Assembly: GCF_946187725.1 (NCBI RefSeq)
Contig: NZ_CAMHSK010000010.1
Coordinates: 1-64,000 of the forward strand
Origin: an uncultured Treponema sp.
GTDB taxonomy: Bacteria; Spirochaetota; Spirochaetia; Treponematales; Treponemataceae
DNA: 64,000 nt
Direction of reading: 5' to 3'
Shown here: piece after piece, positions 35,046 to 44,355 of the stretch
How positions within the stretch are numbered: the stretch's first letter is position 1
How the letters are laid out: the number at the start of each line of letters is the position of its first letter
The notes under the pieces: model-generated
Told to the model about the DNA's origin: nothing
What the model saw: the letters and a program-made list of their open reading frames with translations, nothing else
Database searches by the model: none
Position numbers and translations under genes: made by a program

Positions 35046-37109
35046 TTAATTAAATTCTTCAAGCTGCATTGCGGCTTCTTCCCACTGGGCGTTTAGCTCG
35101 TCGAGTTTTGCCGACAACTCAGAAATGCGGGCTTGCACAGCTTTTGCTTTTTCGCCGTTTGAGTAAACTTCGGGATTGGCCATTTTATTTTCTTCGAGAG
35201 ATTTTTCTTCTTCGATTTTGGCGATTTCAGCTTCTATTTGTGAAACACGCTTTTCAGCCTTCCGTTTTTCTGCCTCGTATTTCTTTTTCTCTTCATAAGA
35301 AAGCCGTGCATCCGATTTTTCAGACTGATTCGGGGTGTTGCGGGGTATGGAGCGACCCGACAGGGGCAAAACCTGCGAGGCAGGTTTTGAGCGAGTCTCG
35401 GTGAAGGCTGTGCCTGAACCGCTCCCCGCCAATTGTGGGACTCCCCCCTTCCCATTGCTAATTGCTAATTGCTCACTGCTAACTTCCTCCCCGTTTGCCT
35501 CTCGCTCAATCCGTTCCATGTAATAGCGGTAGTCGCCTGGGAATGTGCGGAATTTGCCCGGTTTGAGTTCGAGCACGCGTGTTGAAAGCTCTTCGATAAA
35601 TCCTCGGTCGTGGCTGACGAAAATTACTGTGCCACCAAAGTCTTTGAGGGCTTCGAGAAGGACATCTTTTGAATGCATGTCCAGGTGGTTGGTCGGTTCG
35701 TCAAGAATGAGAAGGTTGACCGGCTTGAGAAGGAGTTTGAGCAGTGCCACACGCGATTTTTCACCGCCCGAAAGCACATCGAGGCTCTTGAAAACATCAT
35801 CGCCACGGAAAAGGAACGCACCCAGCATATCACGCAATTTCGGAATCAAATCAAGCGGCGCTTCGGCCTCAATCGTTTCAAGAATAGTCGCGCTGCCTTT
35901 GAGGGTTTCGGCGTTATCCTGCGAGAAGTAGCCGATTGAAACGCCTGCACCCAGTTTTACGCTGCCCTCAAAATTTGGGTCAACACCAGCAAGAATTCGC
36001 AAAAGAGTGGATTTTCCGGCACCGTTGTGACCTGCGACCACAAGACGGTCTCCATTTTCAAGAAGCAAATCAAGATTGTCGAGAACCTTTTTTTCTCCAT
36101 CGTAAGATTTTGTTACTTTTTCAAGCGTGGCAACAAGACGCCCCGAATGAGGAGCCTGCGGGAACTTGAAATGAATCTTTTTGAGTGATTCAGGAATGAC
36201 GATTTCGTGCTCAAGGATTTTGTCGAGCATTTTCTGTCGCTCCTGAGCCTGTGCCGCCTTTGTAGCCTTGGCACCAAAGCGGTCGATAAATTCCTGCAAG
36301 TGACGGATTTCTTCCTGCTGCTTTTCGTATTCTTTTATGAGTGTTTCTAGCTCGACTTCACGAACCTTTTCGTAGTGAGTAAAATTGCCGGGGTATCGGT
36401 GAAGCTCGCCGTTAAAAAGCTCGTAGACTTCGTTGATTGTATGGTCAAGGAAATATCGGTCATGACTTACAAGCAAAAATCCGCCTGCATAATTGTTCAG
36501 AAATTTTTCGAGCCATTCACGCGCCTCAATATCGAGGTAGTTGGTCGGTTCATCAAGAAGAAGAATGTCCGGGTTTACCATGAGATTTTTGGCAAGGGCG
36601 ATTCGCATCTGCCATCCGCCGGAAAATTCTTCGCAATTGCGGTCCAAGTCTTCATGAGAGAAACCAAGACCAATCAAAATCTGCTCGGCGGTTACATTCC
36701 TGCGGTTAAAACCGGAACTTTCCATTTCGTTTATGATTTCATCATGGCGTTCAAGAAGGACTTTCTGATTTCCAATGCCTGCTTTCAAATCATCACCGAT
36801 TTTATCAAGTTCTTCCTGCAATTTGTATCCGAATGCAAAGGCTTTGTCGGCCTCTTCACGAAGCGTGCATCCGTGGTGAGTAAGGCCGCTCTGAGGAAGA
36901 TAGGCGATTCTTGCATCTTTGGAAACCGCACGAGAACCGTCATCCGGTGAGACAAGTCCTGCCATTACTTTGATGAGAGTTGATTTACCTGTTCCGTTTG
37001 CGCCAGTAAGCGCTGCCTTGCTGCCAGCAGCTAAATTTACCGATACATTTTTAAGAATATCCCTGTCGCCAAAAGCAAGCGACACCTTGTTGAATTGAAC
37101 AAATGCCAT
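35046..37109 (-). CDS. ABC-F family ATPase with in-frame repeat insertion
   Basis: ABC-F proteins are soluble twin ATPases that act on ribosomes. From ATG 37109 (AGG site upstream) the product has 687 residues. ABC1 has GANGTGKST and EFSGGWQMR; the linker has YEKVREVELETLIKEYEKQ; ABC2 has GHNGAGKST and VLSGGEKSRVALLKL with DEPTNHLD. The C-terminal coiled coil (about 600-687) is Uup/YdiF-like. Between ABC2 and the coiled coil, residues about 541-593 are encoded by intergenic-type repeats: SSEQLAISNG from heptamers, then a GC-rich stretch ending RSIPRNTPNQ. The reading frame is kept. Uup, YheS or EttA subtype is not resolved. Confidence 0.9.
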   Translation of the reverse strand: MAFVQFNKVSLAFGDRDILKNVSVNLAAGSKAALTGANGTGKSTLIKVMAGLVSPDDGSRAVSKDARIAYLPQSGLTHHGCTLREEADKAFAFGYKLQEELDKIGDDLKAGIGNQKVLLERHDEIINEMESSGFNRRNVTAEQILIGLGFSHEDLDRNCEEFSGGWQMRIALAKNLMVNPDILLLDEPTNYLDIEAREWLEKFLNNYAGGFLLVSHDRYFLDHTINEVYELFNGELHRYPGNFTHYEKVREVELETLIKEYEKQQEEIRHLQEFIDRFGAKATKAAQAQERQKMLDKILEHEIVIPESLKKIHFKFPQAPHSGRLVATLEKVTKSYDGEKKVLDNLDLLLENGDRLVVAGHNGAGKSTLLRILAGVDPNFEGSVKLGAGVSIGYFSQDNAETLKGSATILETIEAEAPLDLIPKLRDMLGAFLFRGDDVFKSLDVLSGGEKSRVALLKLLLKPVNLLILDEPTNHLDMHSKDVLLEALKDFGGTVIFVSHDRGFIEELSTRVLELKPGKFRTFPGDYRYYMERIEREANGEEVSSEQLAISNGKGGVPQLAGSGSGTAFTETRSKPASQVLPLSGRSIPRNTPNQSEKSDARLSYEEKKKYEAEKRKAEKRVSQIEAEIAKIEEEKSLEENKMANPEVYSNGEKAKAVQARISELSAKLDELNAQWEEAAMQLEEFN
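35331..35490. repeat. Repeat array inside the ABC-F coding sequence
   Basis: Heptamers (GCTAATTGCTAATTGCTCAC on plus, about 35455-35478) adjoin a GC-rich block containing GTTGCGGGGT (about 35337-35346) and GGGACTCCCCCCTTCCC. The same two words, GTTGCGGGGT and GGGAGACTTCCCCCTTT, bound the GC-rich segment in the TonB-like gene (54136-54215). The block is a multiple of three with no stop in the host frame. Confidence 0.75.
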
Positions 37110-37169
37110 AATTAACCTAAATGATAAATTGATATAGATTCGCACCGATTAAAAGTGCGCTTCCCCAGA

Positions 37170-40100
37170 TTAACCGACGGTCTGGTACCTCGATTTTTCG
37201 TTCATAATCAGCATTTGCAGACGGTTTTCGACATTTGCAAAGCTTGTGTCCGGGTCAAGGTCGAGCGGCAAAATCTGAACGGCAGGAAATTCTTCCTTTA
37301 CCTTTTTCATGATTCCACGGCCACAAATATGATTCGGGAGACAACCAAACGGCTGAAGAATTACAAACGACTGAACTCCTCGAAGCGCGTATTCCTTGAT
37401 TTCACCCGGAATTAACCAGCCTTCACCCGAAAGGAAGGTACGGTTCATGATTTCGTCAGTTTCGGCTGCAAGAACAGGGAGCGGTGTTGCCTTTTCAAAG
37501 AGAGGATGCTGACTAGCTTCCTTTTCACAGACTTTCTGCGCATACCCAAAGAGTTTTTCTGCGACGCGGTCAAAAATCGCATTCATTTTGTCGAATTTGA
37601 CATTCAAATCCTTTGACTCGACTACGCGGGCATAAAAATCTTTTCGGAACACATTCGCCATTCGAGGCAGAATCACTTCCATTCCGTTTTCTTCAAGATA
37701 TCGTTCAACATGGAAGTTTGAACCAGGATGGAATGTAACGAGATATTCACCGGTCACAAAGACACGCGGACGCGGATTTGAGCGGTCGTATTTAATCTGA
37801 CAGAGTTTTTTGATTCCTTTTTTGTATGCTTTGAGTGCCTTTGAAATGCCTTTGTCAATTCCAAGTGCGATATCATCAATCACTTCGTCAAATACGCGGT
37901 TTGTCTCGCCCTTGTTAAGCTCATACGGACGAATCTGACGGCGCAGTTCTTCGAGCATGTCCATCATCGTAACGACCCACAGCGAGCGGATGTTAAAGAG
38001 CGCACCGAGTCTGAACCCAGGATGCATATTTTTTGAATCAACAGGGTCAGTTGAGACAATCGGAACCTGATTGAATCCCGCCGCATCAAGCGCACGACGG
38101 AGCAATGCCGAATAATGCGAAAGACGACAGTCGCCCTGATATTTTGCCATACCGATTGCAACGCGGTCGAGCGGATATTTGCCGCTTTGAAGCGCAGAAA
38201 TTGCCTCACCGATTACCATTTGAGCCGGGAAACAAGTGTCGTTGTGAACATATTTTTTGCCCACCTGAATCTGACTGTTTTCACCAAGCGAAAGCGGCAG
38301 TGCACGCAATCCCTGTTTTCGCAAAACACCAGAAAGCAGCTTACAGAAAGCGACAGAAACATTCGGAATCAGAACTGTGCGCATCTCCAAATCTTCTTTG
38401 CTGAATTTTGAAGAATAAGCGTCGCCCAACTCTTTAAACGGGAGATTGCCTTTTTTGGCCCTTCGCTCAGTAATCGTCTCGATGAAAGACTTTACGCGGA
38501 TATTTAGGGAATTGGCCGCCCCGCCCTCATCAAGCTTGAGAATCAGCGGAGATTTTTCGGAAGTCTCGTTCATGATTCTGATGATTTCGTCTGAAAGAAT
38601 CGCATCATGTCCGCAACCAAAGCTTACAATCTGAACATATTCAAGCACCGGCGATTTTGCCGCCAAAAGCGCGCCCGAAAGCATTCGTGTGTGGAAGTTA
38701 TTTGTGACTTCGGCACGGGTGTAACGAAGATTAACATCGTTCAGTTCCGGCAAAGAATCAACCGTAAGAACAGGAATGTATTGCTTTGTAAAGACTCGCG
38801 AAAGATCGTGGCTTACAAGCGCATCCGTGTGATAAGGACGACCGGCCAGAACCACGGCAAAACTTCCTTCTTCGGTCACTTTGTCGATAATCTTCTGGCC
38901 TTCCTCACGCAATTTTGCACGGAAAGATTTAAGTGCTGTTTCACCCTGCTCAAAAGCGGCCTCAATTTCACTTTTTGGAAGCCCATAAGCCGAGTTAAAG
39001 TAATTGAGAATCTGATTTTTGCGGTCAGTTTCCGAATACCAGTGGAACATCGGGTTGTCAAAAGGAACATTCCAGCGTCGTGCAGGATTTTCGGAATGAG
39101 AAATAATCAGCGGATAGCCTTTTACGACTGCACAAACATAATTTGATGCTCTTGCCTTGTCGGTCGCAGGCATTTCCATGACCATTGGCATAAAGATTCG
39201 GCAATTTTCTTTGATTTTTTCAAACTGTTTGACCAAATCCTGGATGTGGCCGTGGGCTAGTTTGGCTGGGAAGCAGACAGTGTCGCTTGGAACGAATGGG
39301 ATGCCGTTTTCGAACATTTCCCGGCTGCTTTTGTGCGAGAGAATTACGTCGTAACCGAGAGAACGGAAGAAAGTTGACCAGAAAGGCATTGAATCCCAGA
39401 ATTCGAGAGTTCGTGGCAATCCGATTGTGATATTTTTCTTTTGGCTGACTTCTTTATAATCCCATTTTTTGAAAAGAAGCTGCTCGCGGATAAGGAAAAG
39501 GTCTGGAGTGTAGCGTGTCTTTGACTCAGGAATCACGCCCGGCTTTGTTTTCTCAGGCTCGCCAAGTCCAGAAACGGCTTCTTCGTCCCCGTCAGAAAGA
39601 CGGATATTTTTGTCCTCGTCGCTCAATTCTTCCGGCAGAACAACTTCACCGCGCGCACAACGGTTTCCTGTGATGTAAGTCGTGCCGTTCGAGAACTGAA
39701 TCAGGCTGCGTGAACAATGGTTCGCACATTTTGAGCAGATTACATTTTCGCGCTGTGTGTAAGAAAGTGATTCCAGTGCATCAAAGCCGATAAAATGGGA
39801 TTTTTCGCCCAAATTATGCTTTTCTTTTGTGAGCAACGCCGCACCGATACAGCCCATTTCGCCTGGGTATGGAGCGCGCTGAACGTCCACGCCTAGATAC
39901 TGCTCCAGAGAGCGCAAAACAGCATCGTTTTTGAAAGTTCCACCCTGAACTACGATTTTATTTCCGAGAATGCTTGTATTTGAAATTCGGACAACCTTTG
40001 TGAACACGTTTTCGATAATCGAGCGGCAAAGGCCAGCCATAATGTCATCTGGGCCGCAACCATTTTTCTGCTCGGTGATAATCGTTGAGTTCATGAAGAC

Positions 40101-41615
40101 CGTACATCGGCTTCCGAGGTCAGCAGGCTTTTTTGAGCGGAAAGCCGCATCCGCAATTTTGTCAGTCGGGATTTTGAGTGAAGAAGCAAAATTTTCAAGG
40201 AAGGAACCGCATCCGCTCGAACAGGCCTCGTTGAGCGTAATGTTCGTGATGATTCCATCAGAAACCCAGATTCCCTTCATGTCCTGACCGCCAATATCCA
40301 GGATAAAGCTCACGTCGGGAACAAAGCGGCGGGCAGCGGTTGCATGTGCTACTGTTTCAACAGTGTGATAATCAGCTCCGTAAGCCTTTGCAATCAAAAG
40401 TTCTCCGTAACCTGTTGTGCCAAGTCCAAGCACGTTGAGTTTTACGCCCATCGCCTCGTATTTAGCATGAAGTTCCATGAGTCCGCGGCGAACGACATTG
40501 ATTGGGTCGCCCCGGTTATTCGCATAGTAACGATCAAAGACTTTTTCGTCCTCGGTCATCAAGACCATTTTGCTCGTTGTACTTCCCGCATCAATTCCAA
40601 TATAAACATTGAGCGTATCGCCCGATTTTAAATCAATTTTTGCAAGTTCCGGGGATTTATGAGCTTCACGCCAGGCCCTGCATTCTTCTTCGTTTTCAAA
40701 ATATGGCTTTTTGATTTTTGAGCCAACATGCTCCACGCGAACAACTCCGCCATCAAGAGCATGAACGGCATCTTCGATTAAAATTCCGTCCGAACCTTCT
40801 TCGCATGGGAAAAGCTCATCCAGTGCAATCGCCGCACCTCGCGCAACGATTGTCTCCGGGTGCTCCGGGCGGATAATTTCTTCTGGTTTAAGATTTAATT
40901 TTTCGGCAAAAGCTTTTACAAGAGTATGGTCATAAGTGAGCGGGCCGCCCTCAAAAATAATCGGAGGCTTTAACTCCAGCCCCTGTGCCAGACCGCCCAC
41001 AGTCTGCTTTACGATTGCATGAAAGGCCGAAAGGGCAATATCTTCACGTTTAACGCCCTGATTGAGCATGGACTGAATATCTGTCTTTGCAAAAACACCG
41101 CATCGCCCTGAAATCGAATGCACTTCCGTTCCTGCGGCCGCAAGACCTTCAAACTGCTCGGTCGGAACTTTTAAAAGCGAGGCGATTTCATCGATAAAAG
41201 CTCCTGTTCCGCCCGCACAGCTTCCGTTCATTCGCATGTCAGAAGTTACAAGCCGCCCGTCATCATCATAAAAGAAAATAATTTTGGCATCCTGACCGCC
41301 AAGCTCAATCGCCGTTCTGGTCTGAGGATACAAGGCTCGGACAGCCGAAGAATTGGCAACAACTTCCTGAACGAAATGCGCACCGATTTTATCTGAAATC
41401 GGTTTTCCGCCTGAACCACAAATCGCAATTCTGAAACGCTGACCGGGGAATTTCTGTGCTACATCACTCAAAAGCCTTTGAGCTGTGTTCCATTGTTCAG
41501 CATGATGCCGTTCGTAATGATTGTAAACGATTTCGTTTTTTTCAGTATCAAGAATTAAGATTTTAACAGTTGTGGAACCAACATCGATTCCCATTCGCAA
41601 AAGTTTCTGTGCCAA
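37170..41615 (-). CDS. BadF/BadG-HgdB fusion: 2-hydroxyacyl-CoA dehydratase activator-like protein
   Basis: The 1,481-residue product contains two ASKHA ATPase domains of the HgdC/BadF type. The first has MGIDVGSTTVK, cluster Cys133 (NGSCAGGTG) and Cys172 (SGRCGVFAKTD). The second has GIDAGSTTSKMVLM, NEACSSGCGSF and LGSRCTVF. A DUF2229/HgdB-like half follows, ending in a large alpha/beta region with GRPYHTDALVSHDL and FVPSDTVCFPAKLAHGH. Such fusions are widespread in anaerobes but of unknown substrate. I take the TTG at 41615 as start because GAGG lies at 41623-41626 and TATAAT at 41633-41638; the first ATG is seven codons later (41594). No dehydratase subunits are adjacent. Confidence 0.9.
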   Translation of the reverse strand: MAQKLLRMGIDVGSTTVKILILDTEKNEIVYNHYERHHAEQWNTAQRLLSDVAQKFPGQRFRIAICGSGGKPISDKIGAHFVQEVVANSSAVRALYPQTRTAIELGGQDAKIIFFYDDDGRLVTSDMRMNGSCAGGTGAFIDEIASLLKVPTEQFEGLAAAGTEVHSISGRCGVFAKTDIQSMLNQGVKREDIALSAFHAIVKQTVGGLAQGLELKPPIIFEGGPLTYDHTLVKAFAEKLNLKPEEIIRPEHPETIVARGAAIALDELFPCEEGSDGILIEDAVHALDGGVVRVEHVGSKIKKPYFENEEECRAWREAHKSPELAKIDLKSGDTLNVYIGIDAGSTTSKMVLMTEDEKVFDRYYANNRGDPINVVRRGLMELHAKYEAMGVKLNVLGLGTTGYGELLIAKAYGADYHTVETVAHATAARRFVPDVSFILDIGGQDMKGIWVSDGIITNITLNEACSSGCGSFLENFASSLKIPTDKIADAAFRSKKPADLGSRCTVFMNSTIITEQKNGCGPDDIMAGLCRSIIENVFTKVVRISNTSILGNKIVVQGGTFKNDAVLRSLEQYLGVDVQRAPYPGEMGCIGAALLTKEKHNLGEKSHFIGFDALESLSYTQRENVICSKCANHCSRSLIQFSNGTTYITGNRCARGEVVLPEELSDEDKNIRLSDGDEEAVSGLGEPEKTKPGVIPESKTRYTPDLFLIREQLLFKKWDYKEVSQKKNITIGLPRTLEFWDSMPFWSTFFRSLGYDVILSHKSSREMFENGIPFVPSDTVCFPAKLAHGHIQDLVKQFEKIKENCRIFMPMVMEMPATDKARASNYVCAVVKGYPLIISHSENPARRWNVPFDNPMFHWYSETDRKNQILNYFNSAYGLPKSEIEAAFEQGETALKSFRAKLREEGQKIIDKVTEEGSFAVVLAGRPYHTDALVSHDLSRVFTKQYIPVLTVDSLPELNDVNLRYTRAEVTNNFHTRMLSGALLAAKSPVLEYVQIVSFGCGHDAILSDEIIRIMNETSEKSPLILKLDEGGAANSLNIRVKSFIETITERRAKKGNLPFKELGDAYSSKFSKEDLEMRTVLIPNVSVAFCKLLSGVLRKQGLRALPLSLGENSQIQVGKKYVHNDTCFPAQMVIGEAISALQSGKYPLDRVAIGMAKYQGDCRLSHYSALLRRALDAAGFNQVPIVSTDPVDSKNMHPGFRLGALFNIRSLWVVTMMDMLEELRRQIRPYELNKGETNRVFDEVIDDIALGIDKGISKALKAYKKGIKKLCQIKYDRSNPRPRVFVTGEYLVTFHPGSNFHVERYLEENGMEVILPRMANVFRKDFYARVVESKDLNVKFDKMNAIFDRVAEKLFGYAQKVCEKEASQHPLFEKATPLPVLAAETDEIMNRTFLSGEGWLIPGEIKEYALRGVQSFVILQPFGCLPNHICGRGIMKKVKEEFPAVQILPLDLDPDTSFANVENRLQMLIMNEKSRYQTVG

Positions 41616-41646
41616 AATATTGCCTCAACTTGATTATAAAACAAAA

Positions 41647-41706
41647 AAAGGGGGGAAGTCTCCCCCTGATTTCAGATTTTATGCCCCGCATGGATGCGGG
41701 GTAACA
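41647..41706. repeat. GGGGGAAGTCTCCCCC / CCCCGCATGGATGCGGGG repeat
   Basis: Two palindromes lie in tandem (about 41650-41666 and 41684-41701). The first word also occurs inside the TonB-like gene near 54200. The second resembles the thrS terminator and the start of the window (TTTTATGCCCCG at 15-26). The element sits in the gap upstream of the BadF gene. Confidence 0.6.
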
Positions 41707-41721
41707 GAAAAGAGAGAAAAT

Positions 41722-41850
41722 TCAAACGGCAAAGTTAACGATATTTGCCGTGTTTGCCTTTAGGTGAACTCAAGAAAATCTAAAATTGGAAAGATTTTCT
41801 TGTTTGAATTTTCTCGTTGGAATCAAAAAATCCATGGACGGATTTTTTGT
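41722..41850 (-). terminator. Stacked hairpins after the DEAD-box gene
   Basis: AAAAAATCC/GGATTTTTT (about 41825-41849) begins four bases after the helicase stop on the minus strand and is followed by AT-rich sequence. Further hairpins follow: AAGAAAATCT/AGATTTTCTT (41772-41801) and CAAACGGCAAA/TTTGCCGTGTTTG (about 41723-41757). The first is the likely terminator. The gap 41616-41852 has no gene that I can see. Confidence 0.65.
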
Positions 41851-41852
41851 TC

Positions 41853-44084
41853 CTAGAATTCGTCTTTTCGGCTAGATTTTTTGTATGACGATGCTCCATT
41901 GCGCTCGGTCTGTGCGTGAGTTTTTCTGCCAAAACTGCGTTCTCTGTCACGACCGCCAAAGCCATGGTCACGCTCGCGTCCAAATCCGCCGGCAAAACCG
42001 CGACCTCTGCCACCACGGTCTCGTCCGCCAAATCCTCGGTCTTTTGAACCAAAATCATCAAAGTCATCACGGTCGCGTCTTCTTCCACCGCCGTTTCCGC
42101 CCTTCGAATCTACATGGACATGCGGAATTTTTCCGCTCTGCGAAAGGTCAAGAACCTTATTTGCGCTGTCAATTGGCAAACTGACGAGTGAGAAGTTCTG
42201 TGAAACATCAATTCGGTCAACAAGTCGTCCAGGAATATTGAGCAAATCACTGAAATAGTCCGCGATTCCGCGTGCGTTGTAACCATCGCGTCGGCCAAGC
42301 TGAATGAAAAGTCGCTTCTGATCGTTTCGGTCTTCTCCGCCGTCACTGAACCTTCTGCCGCCCATTCCTCGTTCGCCTCTTCTTCCGCTACGGTCACGGT
42401 CGCCAAATCTGTCTCCTCTCGGTCTGATTGGAGTGATGTCGCCATAGTGTGATTCGTCGAGTGATTTTCCGTAAGTTACGCTGAGCATTCCTGCAAGAAC
42501 AGCTTCTGCATCCTGTCCGGCACAAAGTTCTGCAGCCATTTTTGTGTAGATTGCATCAACTGATTTAAGTTCTGGAACAAAATCATCCTGTTTTGCAAGG
42601 TCCTCACCTTCAACCTGTGCTTTTCCGCCACCGATGTAGACAACTCCGTCTTTGACATCAGCAGGGTCACGCATAAGTCCGAGCTGAACTTTGAGTGTGT
42701 CCAACATGCGCTCGCGTTTTACTTCGAGAACTTTCTTTACTGATGGAACTTCTTCTTCGTTCAACTCACCTTTTGCTGCCTTTCGGACTGTGTTTTTGAG
42801 GAATTCAAGTTTTCGGCGCTCTTCTGGTCGAACGAATGTGATTGCAGTTCCGCTTGTTCCAGCTCGGCCTGTACGACCGATTCGGTGAATGTATGTTGCT
42901 CCATCATATGGAAGAGAATAGTTTACAACATGTGAAAGTCCGTTGATATCGATACCACGAGCCGCAACATCAGTAGCTACGAGAACGCGAGTTTTTCGGC
43001 TTCGGAAGCGAGCAAGAATCTTCTCGCGCTGTCCCTGAGGGATGTCTCCGTGCAAAGCCGCAACATCATAGCCCTTTTCATCGAGCATTTTTGTAACATT
43101 GTCAGCGTCGTTCTTTGTCTGTGTGAAAACAAGACCGTAGAAATTCGGGCTCATATCGATGATTCGAACAAGTGCCTCAATTTTGTCACTTTCACGGACA
43201 AACCAGTACTTCTGATCAATCAAAAGTGGCTCTTCAACAAATCCCTCTTCCTCACAGATTTCATAGTCGCCCATGAACTGCTCTGCGATGCGAAGAATTG
43301 GTTTTGGCATTGTCGCACTGAAAAGCAAGATTCGTGCGTCTGGTTTTGCCTGCTCAAAAATATGCTCGATGTCATCGATAAAGCCCATGTCGAGCATTTC
43401 ATCGCCTTCGTCGAGGATAAAGTAATCAATCTGGTCGAGTTTGAGAGTTCCGCGCTCCAAGTGGTCCTGGATTCGGCCTGGTGTACCAACAACGATTTCA
43501 CAACCGCGTTTGAGGTCGCGAATCTGGTCACGGTAACTTGCTCCACCGTACAAAACAGTTGTTCGTGGATATTTTCCGCTTGTGAAAGTCTGAAGCTCAT
43601 TGCAGGTCTGAATTGCAAGCTCGCGGGTTGGCTCCAAAATTACTGCGCGAACATGATCGCTTTCTTCGTGAACCCGCTGAACGATTGGCAAACCGAATGC
43701 GGCTGTTTTACCTGTACCTGTTCGGGCTTTTGCGATGATGTTTGCGTCTCCGTTCAAAAGGCGTGGGATTGCGAGCACCTGAATTGGTGACGGATGCTTG
43801 AATCCTTTCTTTTCGATTGCGGCAAGAACGGTTTCATCAAGACCTAAATCTGCGAATGAAATTTCTCCGTCGTCTTCATCAGCGTCATCCGACTCGTCAT
43901 CGTCAAATTCTTCTGAATCTGTAAAATCACGGTCTAAATTATCGATGTAATTGTCGAGAGCTGATTTTGGCTCTTCGTTTGAAATGTCAGCTGATTCTTT
44001 AGAAACGACATTTTCCCCTGAAACTGCATTAGAGACAGTTTCCCCATTGATGACAGCTGTGCCGTCAAGTTCTTCATTTTCCAT
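41853..44084 (-). CDS. DEAD-box RNA helicase with DbpA-like RNA-binding and RG-rich tail
   Basis: An ATP-dependent RNA helicase of the CsdA/DeaD type. From ATG 44084 (AGGGG site) the product has 743 residues: an acidic N-terminal extension (1-75), motif I ARTGTGKT (120-127), motif II DEGD (near 225, in FILDEGDEMLDMGF) instead of DEAD, SAT, and HRIGRTGRAG. A DbpA-type RRM (about 560-640, RLFIQLGRRDGYNARGIADYF) and an Arg/Gly/Asp-rich tail to the end follow. Cold-shock helicases often have long leaders, and here the leader is about 155 bases. DEGD may be a natural variant; Asp and Glu are kept. Confidence 0.92.
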   Translation of the reverse strand: MENEELDGTAVINGETVSNAVSGENVVSKESADISNEEPKSALDNYIDNLDRDFTDSEEFDDDESDDADEDDGEISFADLGLDETVLAAIEKKGFKHPSPIQVLAIPRLLNGDANIIAKARTGTGKTAAFGLPIVQRVHEESDHVRAVILEPTRELAIQTCNELQTFTSGKYPRTTVLYGGASYRDQIRDLKRGCEIVVGTPGRIQDHLERGTLKLDQIDYFILDEGDEMLDMGFIDDIEHIFEQAKPDARILLFSATMPKPILRIAEQFMGDYEICEEEGFVEEPLLIDQKYWFVRESDKIEALVRIIDMSPNFYGLVFTQTKNDADNVTKMLDEKGYDVAALHGDIPQGQREKILARFRSRKTRVLVATDVAARGIDINGLSHVVNYSLPYDGATYIHRIGRTGRAGTSGTAITFVRPEERRKLEFLKNTVRKAAKGELNEEEVPSVKKVLEVKRERMLDTLKVQLGLMRDPADVKDGVVYIGGGKAQVEGEDLAKQDDFVPELKSVDAIYTKMAAELCAGQDAEAVLAGMLSVTYGKSLDESHYGDITPIRPRGDRFGDRDRSGRRGERGMGGRRFSDGGEDRNDQKRLFIQLGRRDGYNARGIADYFSDLLNIPGRLVDRIDVSQNFSLVSLPIDSANKVLDLSQSGKIPHVHVDSKGGNGGGRRRDRDDFDDFGSKDRGFGGRDRGGRGRGFAGGFGRERDHGFGGRDRERSFGRKTHAQTERNGASSYKKSSRKDEF

Positions 44085-44240
44085 TTGTGTTCCCCTGTGG
44101 CGTGTTCGTTGCCTTTGGGAATCGCAAAATCTGTACAATTAAATTGCGGGATTGTGTTACCGGAGACCACCGGTAATCAGTGCGAAAACAAAAGCGTGAG
44201 CACGCATAGAAATTGGAAGCCCTCTGCTTCCATAAGAATG
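44085..44240 (-). promoter_or_regulatory. Long structured 5' leader of the helicase mRNA
   Basis: The transcript predicted from 44248-44276 would carry about 155 untranslated bases. Two hairpins are visible: TTACCGG/CCGGTAA (44158-44177) and GGAAGC/GCTTCC (44213-44230). Similar long leaders control cold-shock mRNAs in other bacteria; the function here is inference. Confidence 0.45.
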
Positions 44241-44247
44241 TTCGAAT

Positions 44248-44276
44248 AATATATCGGAAATCTTTTGAAAATGCAA
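44248..44276 (-). promoter_or_regulatory. Promoter of the DEAD-box helicase gene
   Basis: Minus strand TTGCAT (44271-44276), exact 17-base spacer, TATATT (44248-44253). The predicted start is near 44241. It is divergent from the carD promoter about 90 bases away. Confidence 0.6.
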
Positions 44277-44338
44277 GCAAAATATTGAAAATCCCGCATT
44301 AAAGAATTTAACTGTGTGTTTTCTTTTTTAAGATACTG

Positions 44339-44347
44339 TGCTATAAT
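44339..44347 (+). promoter_or_regulatory. Extended -10 promoter of carD
   Basis: TGCTATAAT is a consensus extended -10 element, eight bases before ATG 44356. No good -35 is seen. Transcription would start about two bases before the ATG, so the mRNA is nearly leaderless although AGAGG lies in the spacer. Confidence 0.55.
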
Positions 44348-44355
44348 AGAGGAAT

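Noticed and set aside
43050-43790. 246-codon plus-strand open frame, Cys-rich
   Set aside because: It lies wholly antisense to the conserved helicase core; composition is a shadow of that gene.
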